NCBI RefSeq assembly: GCF_003253745.1
Contig: NZ_MZXV01000032.1
Coordinates: 806,001-870,000, forward strand
Direction of reading: 5' to 3'
DNA: 64,000 bases
Source: Mesorhizobium kowhaii
GTDB lineage: Bacteria; Pseudomonadota; Alphaproteobacteria; Rhizobiales; Rhizobiaceae
Shown here: positions 18,123 to 26,675 of the stretch, piece after piece
Layout: each line of letters begins with the position of its first letter
How positions within the stretch are numbered: position 1 is the stretch's first letter
Notes under the pieces: model-generated
Told to the model about the DNA's origin: nothing
Seen by the model: only the letters and a program-made list of their open reading frames with translations
The model's database searches: none
Program-made: the position numbers and the translations under genes

Positions 18123-18962
18123 ATGACTCCTATGGAAAAGGCGGGGTGGACGCCGCTGCCGCATTCGGACGAGGATCTGGAGCGGTCGAAGAGCGTGCCG
18201 GACACGCCGCAGACGCGTGCCGAGACCTACCGGCTCGCCTGGAATGATCCCGAGTTCATGACGCGGCGCGAATTGCGCGCGGTCAGGCTGCAGCTCGAAC
18301 TCTTGAAACCGGAAATGATCCTGGCCGAACGCGGCATCCGTTCGACGGTGATCCTGTTCGGCGGCGCACGCCTGCCGGAACCCGGCGGCGAGGCCTGGGC
18401 GGCCAAGAACGAGACGCAGAAGAAGAACCTCGAGGAAAACAGCAAATATTACGAGGAGGCGCGCAAATTCGCCCGTCTCTGCTCGCAGCAGTCGGCGGCT
18501 TCCTATTACCGCGAATATGTCGTGGTGACCGGCGGCGGGCCCGGCGTGATGGAAGCCGGAAATCGCGGCGCCCACGACGTCGGCGCACCGTCGATCGGCC
18601 TCAACATCGTCTTGCCGCACGAGCAGGCGCCGAACGCCTATGTGACGCCGGAGCTGTGCTTCAACTTCCACTATTTCGCCATCCGCAAGATGCATTTCGT
18701 CATGCGCGCCAAGGCCGTGGCGGTGTTTCCCGGCGGCTTCGGCACGATGGACGAGTTCTTCGAGACGCTGACCCTGATCCAGACCGGACGCATGGAGCGC
18801 GTGCCGGTGATCCTGTTCGGCAAATCTTTCTGGAAACGGGCGATCGATCTCGATTTCCTCGCCGAACAAGGCACGATCAGCCCCGGCGACCAGGACATCA
18901 TCGATTTCGTCGACACCGCCGACGAGGCCTGGGGGATCATCAGCCGCTTCTACAATCTGTGA
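18123..18962 (+). CDS. LOG family protein (Rossmann fold, TIGR00730-like)
   Basis: 279 aa. The nucleotide-binding motifs are clear: VVVTGGGPGVMEAGNRGA and the catalytic PGGFGTMDEFFE. LOG enzymes cleave cytokinin or other nucleoside monophosphates at the ribose-base bond; bacterial long forms like this (about 80 extra N-terminal residues) may act as general nucleotide 5'-monophosphate nucleosidases. In a plant-associated bacterium cytokinin release is possible, but this long branch is not diagnostic. Weak ribosome site at the ATG. Confidence 0.88.
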   Translation: MTPMEKAGWTPLPHSDEDLERSKSVPDTPQTRAETYRLAWNDPEFMTRRELRAVRLQLELLKPEMILAERGIRSTVILFGGARLPEPGGEAWAAKNETQKKNLEENSKYYEEARKFARLCSQQSAASYYREYVVVTGGGPGVMEAGNRGAHDVGAPSIGLNIVLPHEQAPNAYVTPELCFNFHYFAIRKMHFVMRAKAVAVFPGGFGTMDEFFETLTLIQTGRMERVPVILFGKSFWKRAIDLDFLAEQGTISPGDQDIIDFVDTADEAWGIISRFYNL

Positions 18963-19032
18963 GAGCAGGCGGGTCAAGGTTCGTCGACATTCAGGTCAGG
19001 CCGGCTCGGCATCACCTGAATATCGATGAACC

Positions 19033-19740
19033 TCAGGCGGTGACCTCGACGATGGCCGTCAGGAAGCCGGCGAGGTCGTCGGTGACGAAATCGACATCAT
19101 CCTCATTGGCCGGGTCGCGCTCCCAGATCTCGGAAAAGGTCGGTTCGAAATTGCGCGGCACCACGAGCACCGTGGTCATGCCCAGCGACTTCGGCACCTC
19201 AAGGTTGCGGGCAAGGTCCTCGAACATCACGGCATTGTGGCCGGTGACGGCGTGGAGTTCGGCGAATTTCTCGTAGGTCTGGCGCGCCGGTTTGGGATTG
19301 AGCCCGGCGGCGACGATATCGAAGATGTCGTCGAAATGATCAAGAATGCCGAGCTGGCGCGCGGTGCGTTCGGCGTGCCTGCGGTCGCCGTTGGTGAAGA
19401 TGAACTTGCGGCCCGGAAGCTGGCGAATGGCGGTGCCGAGAACGGGATCGGGCACCAGCCATGAATAATCGATGTCATGCACCTTCTCGAGGAAATCGTC
19501 GGGGTCGATGCCGTGGCGCGTCATCAGCCCGTTCAACGTCGTGCCGTATTCCAGATAGAGCTCCTTCTGCAGCTTGCGTGCTTCCTCGCGCGGCAGCGCC
19601 AGCAGTTCGCCGACATAGGCGGTCATCTTGACGTCGATCTGCGAGAACAGATTCGAATGATGCGGATAGAGCGTGTTGTCGAGGTCGAACACCCAGTCGG
19701 TGACATGGGCGAAGCGGGCGGGGTCAGGCAGCGTGGTCAT
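19033..19740 (-). CDS. HAD-family pyrimidine 5'-nucleotidase
   Basis: 235 aa from the ATG at 19740, preceded by AAGGAG. HAD motif I is DWVFDLDNTLYP, motif II FTNGD, motif III around GLNPKPA, and motif IV FEDLARNLEVPKSLGM. This matches the SDT1/PHM8-like pyrimidine 5'-nucleotidase group, which removes phosphate from UMP and CMP. An upstream in-frame ATG at 19788 lacks support. In rhizobia this gene tends to lie near dapD and argB, as here. Confidence 0.87.
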   Translation of the reverse strand: MTTLPDPARFAHVTDWVFDLDNTLYPHHSNLFSQIDVKMTAYVGELLALPREEARKLQKELYLEYGTTLNGLMTRHGIDPDDFLEKVHDIDYSWLVPDPVLGTAIRQLPGRKFIFTNGDRRHAERTARQLGILDHFDDIFDIVAAGLNPKPARQTYEKFAELHAVTGHNAVMFEDLARNLEVPKSLGMTTVLVVPRNFEPTFSEIWERDPANEDDVDFVTDDLAGFLTAIVEVTA

Positions 19741-19901
19741 GCGCTCCTTATGGCATGAAACGGTCATTCCGAAAGAGACTTTATCCACAACTTATGCGCG
19801 TCGAGAGTCGCGGAAATAGCGTCACCATTCAAATTTTAGGCATCGGGGAAAGGTAGCCTTCAGGGCTTGCTGGCACAGAGACAGACCTGTGGGAGCCAGC
19901 G

Positions 19902-20663
19902 ATGAATAGCGTTATTCTGAGATCCGCCGCCGTTGCTTTTGCCTCTGTCGCGGCCTCTCTCCTGCTGACACTGATCATCGTTCCGGCGATGGGATTTCCG
20001 GTCAACCGCACGATCTGGCTGACCTCAACGCTGTGTCCGCTGGTCCTCGCATGGGCAGCCAGCGCAAGCACTTTCTGGCAAAGCGACAGGCTGAAAAGCG
20101 CGCATCGCGACCTTGCCCGAGCCCATGCCCAGCTCGCCGCCGCGCATCGCCGCCTGGCGGAAAAGGCGAGCCGTGACGACATGACCGGCATGCTCAACCG
20201 GGAAAACTTCTTTGCCACGCTCGACGGTTCCCGCCGCAAGTCCGATCGCGGCGCGCTGCTGATCATCGACGCCGACCACTTCAAAAGGATCAACGACAAT
20301 TTTGGCCATCTGACCGGCGATGACGCATTGCTTTTGATCGCCAGCGCGATCGAGCGCGGCGTGCGCAGCGGCGATGTGCTCGGCCGCATCGGCGGCGAGG
20401 AGTTCGGTGCCTTCCTGGTCGGCGCCACCGAGCAGGAGGCCAAGCGCGTCGCCGAGCGCATTCGCCGCGAGGTCGAGCTGATCCGCTTCCGGCCCGTCGA
20501 CGAGCGGACCGTTCCGCTCACGGTCAGCATCGGCGGAACCGTCTGCGGCGAGAATATCAGCGTATCGGACCTGATGCGCGCCGCCGACCGGCGCCTCTAC
20601 CAGGCCAAGCACCGAGGCCGCAATCTAACGATCCTCGATACGGACATTCCCGAGGCGGCGTGA
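19902..20663 (+). CDS. Diguanylate cyclase (GGDEF) with membrane anchor
   Basis: 253 aa. Two N-terminal membrane helices (residues ~5-28 and ~38-57), a short coiled coil, then a full GGDEF domain starting DDMTGMLNRENF. The active site reads GGEEF, and an RSGD inhibitory I-site lies five residues before it, so the enzyme should make c-di-GMP and be subject to product inhibition. No sensory domain beyond the membrane part. It stands alone. Confidence 0.92.
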   Translation: MNSVILRSAAVAFASVAASLLLTLIIVPAMGFPVNRTIWLTSTLCPLVLAWAASASTFWQSDRLKSAHRDLARAHAQLAAAHRRLAEKASRDDMTGMLNRENFFATLDGSRRKSDRGALLIIDADHFKRINDNFGHLTGDDALLLIASAIERGVRSGDVLGRIGGEEFGAFLVGATEQEAKRVAERIRREVELIRFRPVDERTVPLTVSIGGTVCGENISVSDLMRAADRRLYQAKHRGRNLTILDTDIPEAA

Positions 20664-20850
20664 TCAGCCGGCCGGCCCGTTAAGGAAATTCCAACCCTGT
20701 TCGCACTCGGTTGCGCCGTTTACCCGGTTTTCGCTGCTTTGCGGTTAGCGTGGCACGATACTGGCTTCTGCAGCGATGCATGTGTCGTTTCGGGACCTGT
20801 CGTTCCGGGAACGCCCTGCGCAGTCGAAGCCCCCATCCGAGAGACCAGTC

Positions 20851-21042
20851 ATGAGTTTCTTCATCAAGAACATGTCCCGCCGCACGATCGTGCAGGCGCT
20901 GATCGCACTGCCTGCCCTGTCCTTGTTCCGCAAGCTGCCTGATGCCGATGCCAATGCCTCCCATGCCGATCCATCCCGGGCCGATCCGCACGAGATCGTC
21001 GAGGTCAATGGCTGGATCCTGAAGCGGAGCGATCTGGCATGA
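20851..21042 (+). CDS. Tat-signal mini-protein coupled to GMC oxidoreductase
   Basis: 63 aa from the ATG at 20851. The N-terminus has a twin-arginine signal (NMSRRTIVQALIALPALSLF) and little mature sequence, ending PHEIVEVNGWILKRSDLA. Its stop overlaps the GMC oxidoreductase ATG by 4 nt. In several FAD-dependent dehydrogenases a small Tat-bearing subunit carries the signal-less catalytic subunit across the membrane. This protein could be a very small version of that. The pairing is seen; the hitchhiker role is inference. Confidence 0.7.
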   Translation: MSFFIKNMSRRTIVQALIALPALSLFRKLPDADANASHADPSRADPHEIVEVNGWILKRSDLA

Positions 21043-22478
21043 TCTTCGACAGCTATGAGGCGTTTCGCGCTGCGAATTTCACCGCCAAAGTCTGCATCCT
21101 CGGCTCCGGCCCGGCCGGCACCACCATTGCCCGCAAGCTTGGCGCCGCCGGCATTCCGGTCGTGGTGCTGGAGGCCGGATCGAGGGAGTTCAGCGACGAG
21201 TCGCAGGATTTCTACCGTGGCACCACAGTCGGCGATTTCTATTTCGATCTCGACATCACCCGGCTGCGGTTCATGGGCGGCAGTTCGAACCACTGGGCAG
21301 GCTGGTGCCGCGTGCTCGACAAACAGGATTTCGAGCCGAAGGCCTGGGCGCCGGATACGGGCTGGCCGATCCGCCGCACTGACATCGAACCCTATCTGCC
21401 GGAAGTGCACGATATCCTCGAACTTCCCGATTTCCGGCCAGACGTTCCGATTTCCGACGACATTCGCTGGGTGCAACTGATCAAGAGCCCGGCGGTGCGC
21501 TTCGGCGAAAAATTCGCCGACGAACTCGACAAGAGCAGGAACATCGCGGTCGTGCTCAACACCTACGCCACTGAACTTGCCGGCGACGGCAAACGCGTGA
21601 CGGGGGCCAGATTGTGGTCCAACGGACAGGATGCCGGCGCCTTCAGCGCGGACTATTTCATTGTCTGCACCGGCGGACTGGAGAATTCGCGACTGCTTCT
21701 GTGGTCGAACCAGCGCTCGAACGGCGGCGTCGTGCCGAATGCAACAGCGCTTGGCCGCTACTGGATGGAGCATCCGACCTTCGAGGGCGGCAATGCCATC
21801 CTGGCCAATTACAACGAGTTCGAGGTCGATGCCGTCAACGAGGCCTTCTTCTCGCCGACGCTTGCCGCCATGGAGCGGCTGCAAATCATGAATTTCGGCA
21901 TCCGGCTGATCGAGACGCCGTATCCGGGCGTCAAGAGCCTCATCGCCGACCTCGCCTGCACGGCGCCCGACATGGCCGAATGGATGTCCGCCAAGCTCAG
22001 CCAGAATCTGCGCTGCGCGGCCCAGCTCTATGTCGCCTGGGAACAGGCGCCGCTGGCCTCCAACCAGATCGAACTGTCGAAGACCGATGTCGACCATGCC
22101 GGTGTGCCGCGCATCGAGCTGCACTGGAAGAAATCTGAACTGGAACGCCGCACCCTTGTCGAAGGGCTTAGACTGTTCGGCACGACGCTGATCGAGAAGA
22201 ATCTCGGCCGGGTGCGCATTGCCGACTGGATCGCCAATGGCGACGACTACCCGACCAAAGACGAGACGGCGGGCCATCACCATATGGGTGGCACGCGCAT
22301 GGGCACCGACGTCACCAAGAGCGTTGTCGATGCCAACTGCAAGGTGCATGGCATGGACAACCTCTATGTCGGCGGCTCCTCGGTGTTCTGCACATCGGGC
22401 GAATGCAACCCGACGACAACGATCACAGCGCTCGCCTGCCGGCTGGGAGACCATCTGAGCAAGGTGGTCGCCGTCTGA
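21039..22478 (+). CDS. GMC family FAD-dependent oxidoreductase
   Basis: 479 aa. FAD-binding Rossmann motif KVCILGSGPAGTTIARKLG near residue 20, the RFMGGSSNHWAGWC segment, and C-terminal HHHMGGTRMG and NPTTTITALA motifs with the catalytic His and Asn of the GMC family. It has no signal peptide of its own, but the coupled upstream gene encodes a Tat signal protein. Substrate is likely an alcohol or sugar; it cannot be fixed from sequence. Confidence 0.9.
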   Translation: MIFDSYEAFRAANFTAKVCILGSGPAGTTIARKLGAAGIPVVVLEAGSREFSDESQDFYRGTTVGDFYFDLDITRLRFMGGSSNHWAGWCRVLDKQDFEPKAWAPDTGWPIRRTDIEPYLPEVHDILELPDFRPDVPISDDIRWVQLIKSPAVRFGEKFADELDKSRNIAVVLNTYATELAGDGKRVTGARLWSNGQDAGAFSADYFIVCTGGLENSRLLLWSNQRSNGGVVPNATALGRYWMEHPTFEGGNAILANYNEFEVDAVNEAFFSPTLAAMERLQIMNFGIRLIETPYPGVKSLIADLACTAPDMAEWMSAKLSQNLRCAAQLYVAWEQAPLASNQIELSKTDVDHAGVPRIELHWKKSELERRTLVEGLRLFGTTLIEKNLGRVRIADWIANGDDYPTKDETAGHHHMGGTRMGTDVTKSVVDANCKVHGMDNLYVGGSSVFCTSGECNPTTTITALACRLGDHLSKVVAV

Positions 22479-22560
22479 CGGTCCACCGCAACGTCTCGGG
22501 ATGTTGAGCATCCCGACGATACCGGCGCCAATGATGGCGCCGGTAGATGCGCGGCATGGC

Positions 22561-22728
22561 TCAGAAGCCGTAGACGGCTAGGCGCACCAACACCGCGGCA
22601 GCGGCCAGCGCCACGAGCAAAATACCGAGGCCGATGGGAGATCCCCATCCGTACCATTCCATTGCCAGCTTGGCATATTTCAACTCTTCCTCATGCGAGA
22701 GGGGCGCACGCTGTTGAATCAAGCTCAT
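22561..22728 (-). CDS. Small single-helix membrane protein
   Basis: 55 aa starting MSLIQQRAPLSHEEE from the ATG at 22728 (GGAG 6 nt before; ATG at 22740 is less well placed). One C-terminal membrane helix, GLGILLVALAAAAVLVRLAVYGF, preceded by a charged region with a YGWGSP turn. It is divergent from the MarR gene and shares its promoter region, so MarR may control both. Function unknown. Confidence 0.6.
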   Translation of the reverse strand: MSLIQQRAPLSHEEELKYAKLAMEWYGWGSPIGLGILLVALAAAAVLVRLAVYGF

Positions 22729-22786
22729 TTTTCGCTCCATGATGGCGGCTGGCTCTTGCCTTGTGGGCACTGCAGCCGCATATTGC

Positions 22787-22808
22787 TATAATGGTCTAAA
22801 TGTTAGAC
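22787..22808 (+). promoter_or_regulatory. MarR promoter (-10) with overlapping palindromic operator
   Basis: A perfect TATAAT at 22787-22792 is followed directly by the inverted repeat GTCTAA-ATG-TTAGAC (22794-22808), 15-29 nt before the MarR start codon. Such placement fits autorepression by the MarR protein encoded next. No good -35 was found (TTGTGG at 22761 has a 20-nt spacer). Confidence 0.65.
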
Positions 22809-22822
22809 AGATTAATAGTTAG

Positions 22823-23305
22823 ATGATCGAAATAAATTCGTCAAGTGTGAATCGCGCCGAAATGACGGCGGCCATCGGCCTTGCCATCATGCAATGGCAG
22901 GACGCGACGCAGGCCTATGACGAGGCGGTGGGGGTGAGGCTGGGATTGAACATGGCCGAACGCCATTGCATCGGGCTGCTCCATGGCGGCCCGCAATCGG
23001 CCGGCGCGATCGCCACTGTGACCGGGCTGACGCCGGCCGCTGTGACCGCGCTGATCGACCGGCTGGAGGCGCGGGGCCTGTTGACGCGCACGCGCAGTCT
23101 CGAGGACAGGCGTAAGGTGGTGATCGAGGCGACCGAGGCCACGCGGGACCTGTCGGCGCGCTACTACGGCGCCATCGCGCGGGAAGGCGAAAAGGTCATC
23201 GCGACCTTCAGCGATGCCGAGCTCGCCACAATATCGCGCTTCGTCAACGCTGCACTCGACCTGCAGCGCGCCCAGCTGGCGCGGCTGAAGGCCGAGGCCG
23301 GCTGA
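22823..23305 (+). CDS. MarR family transcriptional regulator
   Basis: 160 aa. The winged helix lies at residues ~48-105: AERHCIGLLHGGPQSAGAIATVTGLTPAAVTALIDRLEARGLLTR, then the wing SLEDRRKVVIEAT. Dimerisation helices flank it. Probably an autorepressor acting at the palindrome at 22794-22808; may also control the divergent small membrane protein. Convergent with phhA with a 4-nt gap. Ligand unknown. Confidence 0.9.
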   Translation: MIEINSSSVNRAEMTAAIGLAIMQWQDATQAYDEAVGVRLGLNMAERHCIGLLHGGPQSAGAIATVTGLTPAAVTALIDRLEARGLLTRTRSLEDRRKVVIEATEATRDLSARYYGAIAREGEKVIATFSDAELATISRFVNAALDLQRAQLARLKAEAG

Positions 23306-23309
23306 ACGG

Positions 23310-24146
23310 TTAGACCGTCGCCGGATCGAGCGCCGGCTGGCCCTTGCGACGCGCGACGATCGCCTCGAAATCGGCGGTCTGGAAAGCATCGCGCAAGGCG
23401 TCGAACGACGGCAGCACGAAATAGGCGCGCTGGAACTTGTCGATCTCGTAACCGGTGCGCATCACCGTTTCGAGGTCGAAGGGCACGTGGTGGGCGTCCT
23501 TGCCGTCAACGGCGAATTGCAATTCGGTGAACGACGACATCAGGCCGGCGCCAAAGGCCTTCAGCTGCTGGCCACCCTCCTGCATCAGGCCGTATTCGGC
23601 CGTGTACCAGTAGAGCCGGGTGATCATCTCGTCGCCGCCCAGTGCAATGATGTCGCCGGCCTTGCGGCCATACATCTGCATGAAGTCGGCAAACACCGGT
23701 TGCGACAGCACCGGCACGTGACCGAAGAAATCATGGAACATGTCCGGCTCGACGATGTAGTCGAGTTCCTGCCTGGTCCGCAGCCAGTTGGTGACCGGGA
23801 AGCGACGGTTGGCGAGATGGTCGAAGAAAGGCGCGGCGGGAATGAGACCCGGGACGGCGACGATCTCCCAGCCGGTCAGCTTGCGCAGCTTGGCGCTGAT
23901 GTCCTCGAAGTCGGGAATGCGGTCGAGCAGGCCGAGCTTCTCGACGCCGTCGAGATAGGAGTGGTGGGCCAGCTTGCGCGTCAGTTTGGTCTGGCGGTCG
24001 CACAGCGTGCGCCACACCGCCTGCTCCTCGGTGCTGTAATCGTAACCCTGCGCCACGGTGAAATCGGCGCAGCAGACCGAATAGTCGCCGCGCAAGCCCT
24101 GCGCTGCGCAGTCGCGGGCATACTCGGCAACGCTCATCGTGGTCAT
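23310..24146 (-). CDS. phhA: Phenylalanine 4-monooxygenase
   Basis: 278 aa, the bacterial monodomain form. The iron ligands are in MFHDFFGHVPVL (two His) and YWYTAEYGL (Glu); pterin-site residues around GLIPAAPFF are present. It hydroxylates Phe to Tyr with tetrahydrobiopterin or a bacterial pterin. GGAGAG precedes the ATG. It is divergent from an Lrp/AsnC regulator, the usual neighbour of aromatic amino acid catabolism genes. No phhB (pterin dehydratase) is nearby. Confidence 0.95.
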   Translation of the reverse strand: MTTMSVAEYARDCAAQGLRGDYSVCCADFTVAQGYDYSTEEQAVWRTLCDRQTKLTRKLAHHSYLDGVEKLGLLDRIPDFEDISAKLRKLTGWEIVAVPGLIPAAPFFDHLANRRFPVTNWLRTRQELDYIVEPDMFHDFFGHVPVLSQPVFADFMQMYGRKAGDIIALGGDEMITRLYWYTAEYGLMQEGGQQLKAFGAGLMSSFTELQFAVDGKDAHHVPFDLETVMRTGYEIDKFQRAYFVLPSFDALRDAFQTADFEAIVARRKGQPALDPATV

Positions 24147-24243
24147 GGGTTCTCTCCCTGCAAATCATGAATGGCTGACGTGCCGAAAGGCTAGCCGGAT
24201 TTGCCGAGGCAAATTGATTTTGATGGTGGCTCGAACGCGATAT

Positions 24244-24263
24244 TCGAGATAATATTAACTCGA
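24244..24263. promoter_or_regulatory. Candidate Lrp-type operator between phhA and the Lrp gene
   Basis: The divergent gap holds TCGAG-N10-CTCGA with an AT-rich centre (ATAATATTAA), starting about 40 nt before the Lrp start codon. Lrp/AsnC proteins favour such AT-centred inverted repeats. Inference from position and form. Confidence 0.4.
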
Positions 24264-24285
24264 GAAACACTTCGACGGAGTGAAA

Positions 24286-24762
24286 ATGCCTCAATTCGAT
24301 GATTTCGAGATCAAGATGCTCGATGTCCTGCAGCGCGACGGGCGCAAGCCGGTGTCCGAGCTGGCGCAAGAGATCGGCCTGTCGACGACGCCGTGCGCGC
24401 GGCGTTTCGAGGCGCTGCAGGAGGCCGGCATCATCAAGGGCTTTGCCGCGGTGATCAGCCGCCGCGCGGTCGGCCTGATGGTCGAGGTGTTCATCCAGGT
24501 GCGCCTCGTCAGCCACAGTGACGGCTCGCCCGAAAGCTTCATTGCCGCCGTGCAGCGCATGGACGAGGTGTCGTCATGCTGGACGATGACCGGCGACCAC
24601 GATTTCCTGCTGCATGTCATGGTGCCGTCGGTCGACGAGCTCAACGCTTTCGTGATGCACCGGCTGATGCGGCTCGACGGCGTGCGTGACGTCCACACCC
24701 AGCTGGTGCTGCAGAACATCAAGGGCCCCGGCCACGTGCCGCTCGGCCACCTCAGGCGGTGA
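24286..24762 (+). CDS. Lrp/AsnC family transcriptional regulator
   Basis: 158 aa from the ATG at 24286 (GGAG 5 nt before; a GTG sits 6 nt upstream). N-terminal HTH: FEIKMLDVLQRDGRKPVSELAQEIGLSTTPCARRFEALQEAGIIKG; C-terminal RAM domain with CWTMTGDHDFLLHVMV effector-site segment. Divergent from phhA, so it most likely senses phenylalanine or tyrosine and controls phhA. The bchE-like gene follows after 116 nt. Confidence 0.92.
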   Translation: MPQFDDFEIKMLDVLQRDGRKPVSELAQEIGLSTTPCARRFEALQEAGIIKGFAAVISRRAVGLMVEVFIQVRLVSHSDGSPESFIAAVQRMDEVSSCWTMTGDHDFLLHVMVPSVDELNAFVMHRLMRLDGVRDVHTQLVLQNIKGPGHVPLGHLRR

Positions 24763-24878
24763 TGGTGCCTGCCTTGCGCTTCCCTGCGGAAAAGCTGCAC
24801 GCAAACTGCTGAAACGGGCCAATCGGGCGTCCATATCACCGGCCAGCATGCGCGGACCAACTGCCCCGGAGGTCCGCC

Positions 24879-26426
24879 ATGAAAGTCGTCCTGATCAATC
24901 CACCGCACACCGCCATCGGCAGCCGCGTGCCGGACGATCACCTGCCGCCGCTTGGCCTGTTGGCGCTCGGCGGCCCGCTGATCGATGCCGGCCATGAGGT
25001 GCGCCTCGTCGACGCCGAATTCGGGCCGATGCCGCTCGACCTGGTGGTGCGCAATGCGCTGGACGATGATCCCGATTTCGTCCTAATCGGCCATTCCGGA
25101 TCGACCTCGGCGCACCCGACCGCCTTGCTGATCGCGCGCATGATCAAGCAGCGCGAGCCGGCCACCATCATCATCTATGGCGGCGTGTTCCCGACCTATC
25201 ACTGGGGCGACATCCTGACTGATACGGACGTCTTCGACTTCATCGTGCGCGGCGAGGGCGAGGCGACTGTCGTGGCGCTGGTCGAGGCGCTGGAAATGCA
25301 CCAGCCGCCGGCAAGCGTGGCCGGCATTGCCTTTCGCGACGATCTGCGCCGCCCCTTCGCAACGCAGCCGGCAATGACCATCGCCGACCTCGACGCCTAC
25401 CGTGTCGGCTGGGAGCTGATCGACCACGGCCGCTACAGCTATTGGGGCGGCAAGCGTGCCGTGGTCATGCAGTTTTCGCGCGGCTGCCCGCATCTGTGCA
25501 ACTATTGCGGCCAGCGCGGCTTCTGGACCCGCTGGCGGCATCGCGATCCGGTGAAATTCGCCAGGGAGATCGCCTGGCTGCATCGCGAGCACGGCGTCGA
25601 GCTGATCAACCTTGCCGACGAGAACCCGACCGTTTCGAAGAAAGCCTGGCGCGCCTTTCTCGACGCCATGATCGCCGAGAACGTACCGGTGCTGATCGTC
25701 GGCTCGACCCGCGCCGACGACATCGTGCGTGATGCCGACATCCTGCATCTCTACCGCAAGGCGGGCGTCATCCGCTGGCTGCTCGGCATGGAAAACACCG
25801 ATGAGCAGACGCTGCAATTGATCCGCAAGGGCGGCAGCACCTCATCCGACCGCGAGGCGATAAGGCTGCTGCGCCTCAACGGCATCCTGTCGATGGCGAC
25901 CTGGGTGGCCGGCTTCGAGGATGAAGGGTTTCGCGACCTGTGGCGCGGCTTTCGCCAACTCATCGCCTACGACCCGGACCAGATCCAGGCGCTCTATGTG
26001 ACGCCGCATCGCTGGACACCGTTCTTCAGGATCGCCCGTGACCGCAAGGTGATCCAGAAGGATGCCCGCCTGTGGGACTACAAGCACCAGGTGCTGCAGA
26101 TGACGCGGCTGAAGCCGTGGATGCTGTTCTTCAGCGTCAAGCTGATCGAACTGGCGGTGCAGTCGCGGCCGAAGGCGCTGGCGCGCATCCTGTTCCACAA
26201 GGACCCCGAGCAGCGGCACTCGATGCGCTGGTACACGCAGATGGGCCGCCGCGTCTGGTTCCGCGAGGTCTGGGGTTTTCTGGCCCGCGACGGCCGGGTG
26301 AAAGACGGCCCGACGCTTGCCGAATTCTGGGGCGCGCCGCAGGACGCCGAGGAGGAATCGATGACCGTTCGACGCCCGGCGCGCAAGCTGACTTTGCCCG
26401 GGATCACGATTTCGCCGAATGCCTGA
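24879..26426 (+). CDS. bchE: BchE-like B12-binding radical SAM protein (anaerobic Mg-protoporphyrin IX monomethyl ester cyclase)
   Basis: 515 aa with CCGGAGG before the ATG. The N-terminal B12-binding domain (residues ~1-140) starts VVLINPPHTAIGSRVPDDHLPPLGLLA; the radical SAM cluster CxxxCxxC is in RGCPHLCNYCGQRGFW (~residue 205). Segments HGVELINLADENPTV, GSTRADDIVRDADILHLYRKAGV and YVTPHRWTPF closely resemble remembered BchE sequences. BchE makes ring E of bacteriochlorophyll without oxygen. No other photosynthesis gene is in the window, so either this is an outlier of a remote cluster or it does another ring or porphyrin reaction. Confidence 0.75.
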   Translation: MKVVLINPPHTAIGSRVPDDHLPPLGLLALGGPLIDAGHEVRLVDAEFGPMPLDLVVRNALDDDPDFVLIGHSGSTSAHPTALLIARMIKQREPATIIIYGGVFPTYHWGDILTDTDVFDFIVRGEGEATVVALVEALEMHQPPASVAGIAFRDDLRRPFATQPAMTIADLDAYRVGWELIDHGRYSYWGGKRAVVMQFSRGCPHLCNYCGQRGFWTRWRHRDPVKFAREIAWLHREHGVELINLADENPTVSKKAWRAFLDAMIAENVPVLIVGSTRADDIVRDADILHLYRKAGVIRWLLGMENTDEQTLQLIRKGGSTSSDREAIRLLRLNGILSMATWVAGFEDEGFRDLWRGFRQLIAYDPDQIQALYVTPHRWTPFFRIARDRKVIQKDARLWDYKHQVLQMTRLKPWMLFFSVKLIELAVQSRPKALARILFHKDPEQRHSMRWYTQMGRRVWFREVWGFLARDGRVKDGPTLAEFWGAPQDAEEESMTVRRPARKLTLPGITISPNA

Positions 26427-26475
26427 CCGCTCGAAAGAGCTTGGACCGCGGCCCAATGTCATCTCTTGAAATAAT

Positions 26476-26542
26476 ATACGTCGCGTATGCGTATTGACAT
26501 ACGCAGCGTATGTGCCCACATCCGACATACGGGACGTATGTC
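26476..26542. promoter_or_regulatory. Array of three palindromic operators (ATACG-N3-CGTAT)
   Basis: Three inverted repeats share the core ATACG-N3-CGTAT: 26476-26488, 26496-26514 (GACATACG-N3-CGTATGTG) and 26524-26542 (GACATACG-N3-CGTATGTC, perfect 8-3-8). Centres are 23 and 28 nt apart. A TTGACA at 26494-26499 lies inside the second site. The gap 26427-26675 holds no gene, and the Rid-family gene starts 134 nt after the last site. No regulator gene is adjacent. Confidence 0.65.
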
Positions 26543-26675
26543 AATAGCCGCCCCGAACAGTGGAGCGCAGCGATCCAAAACCACCCTGAAGCCTTGCGAA
26601 CGGCTCGCCCTCCCGGCGAAGCCAATTCGCGATCGTCGGGAGGCCTGGCCTGCCTTGTCTAGATGGAGTGAAACT

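Noticed and set aside
26487..26675. Extended start of the Rid-family gene
   Set aside because: The added stretch runs through the palindromic operator array and lacks family similarity; the ATG at 26676 has a good ribosome site.
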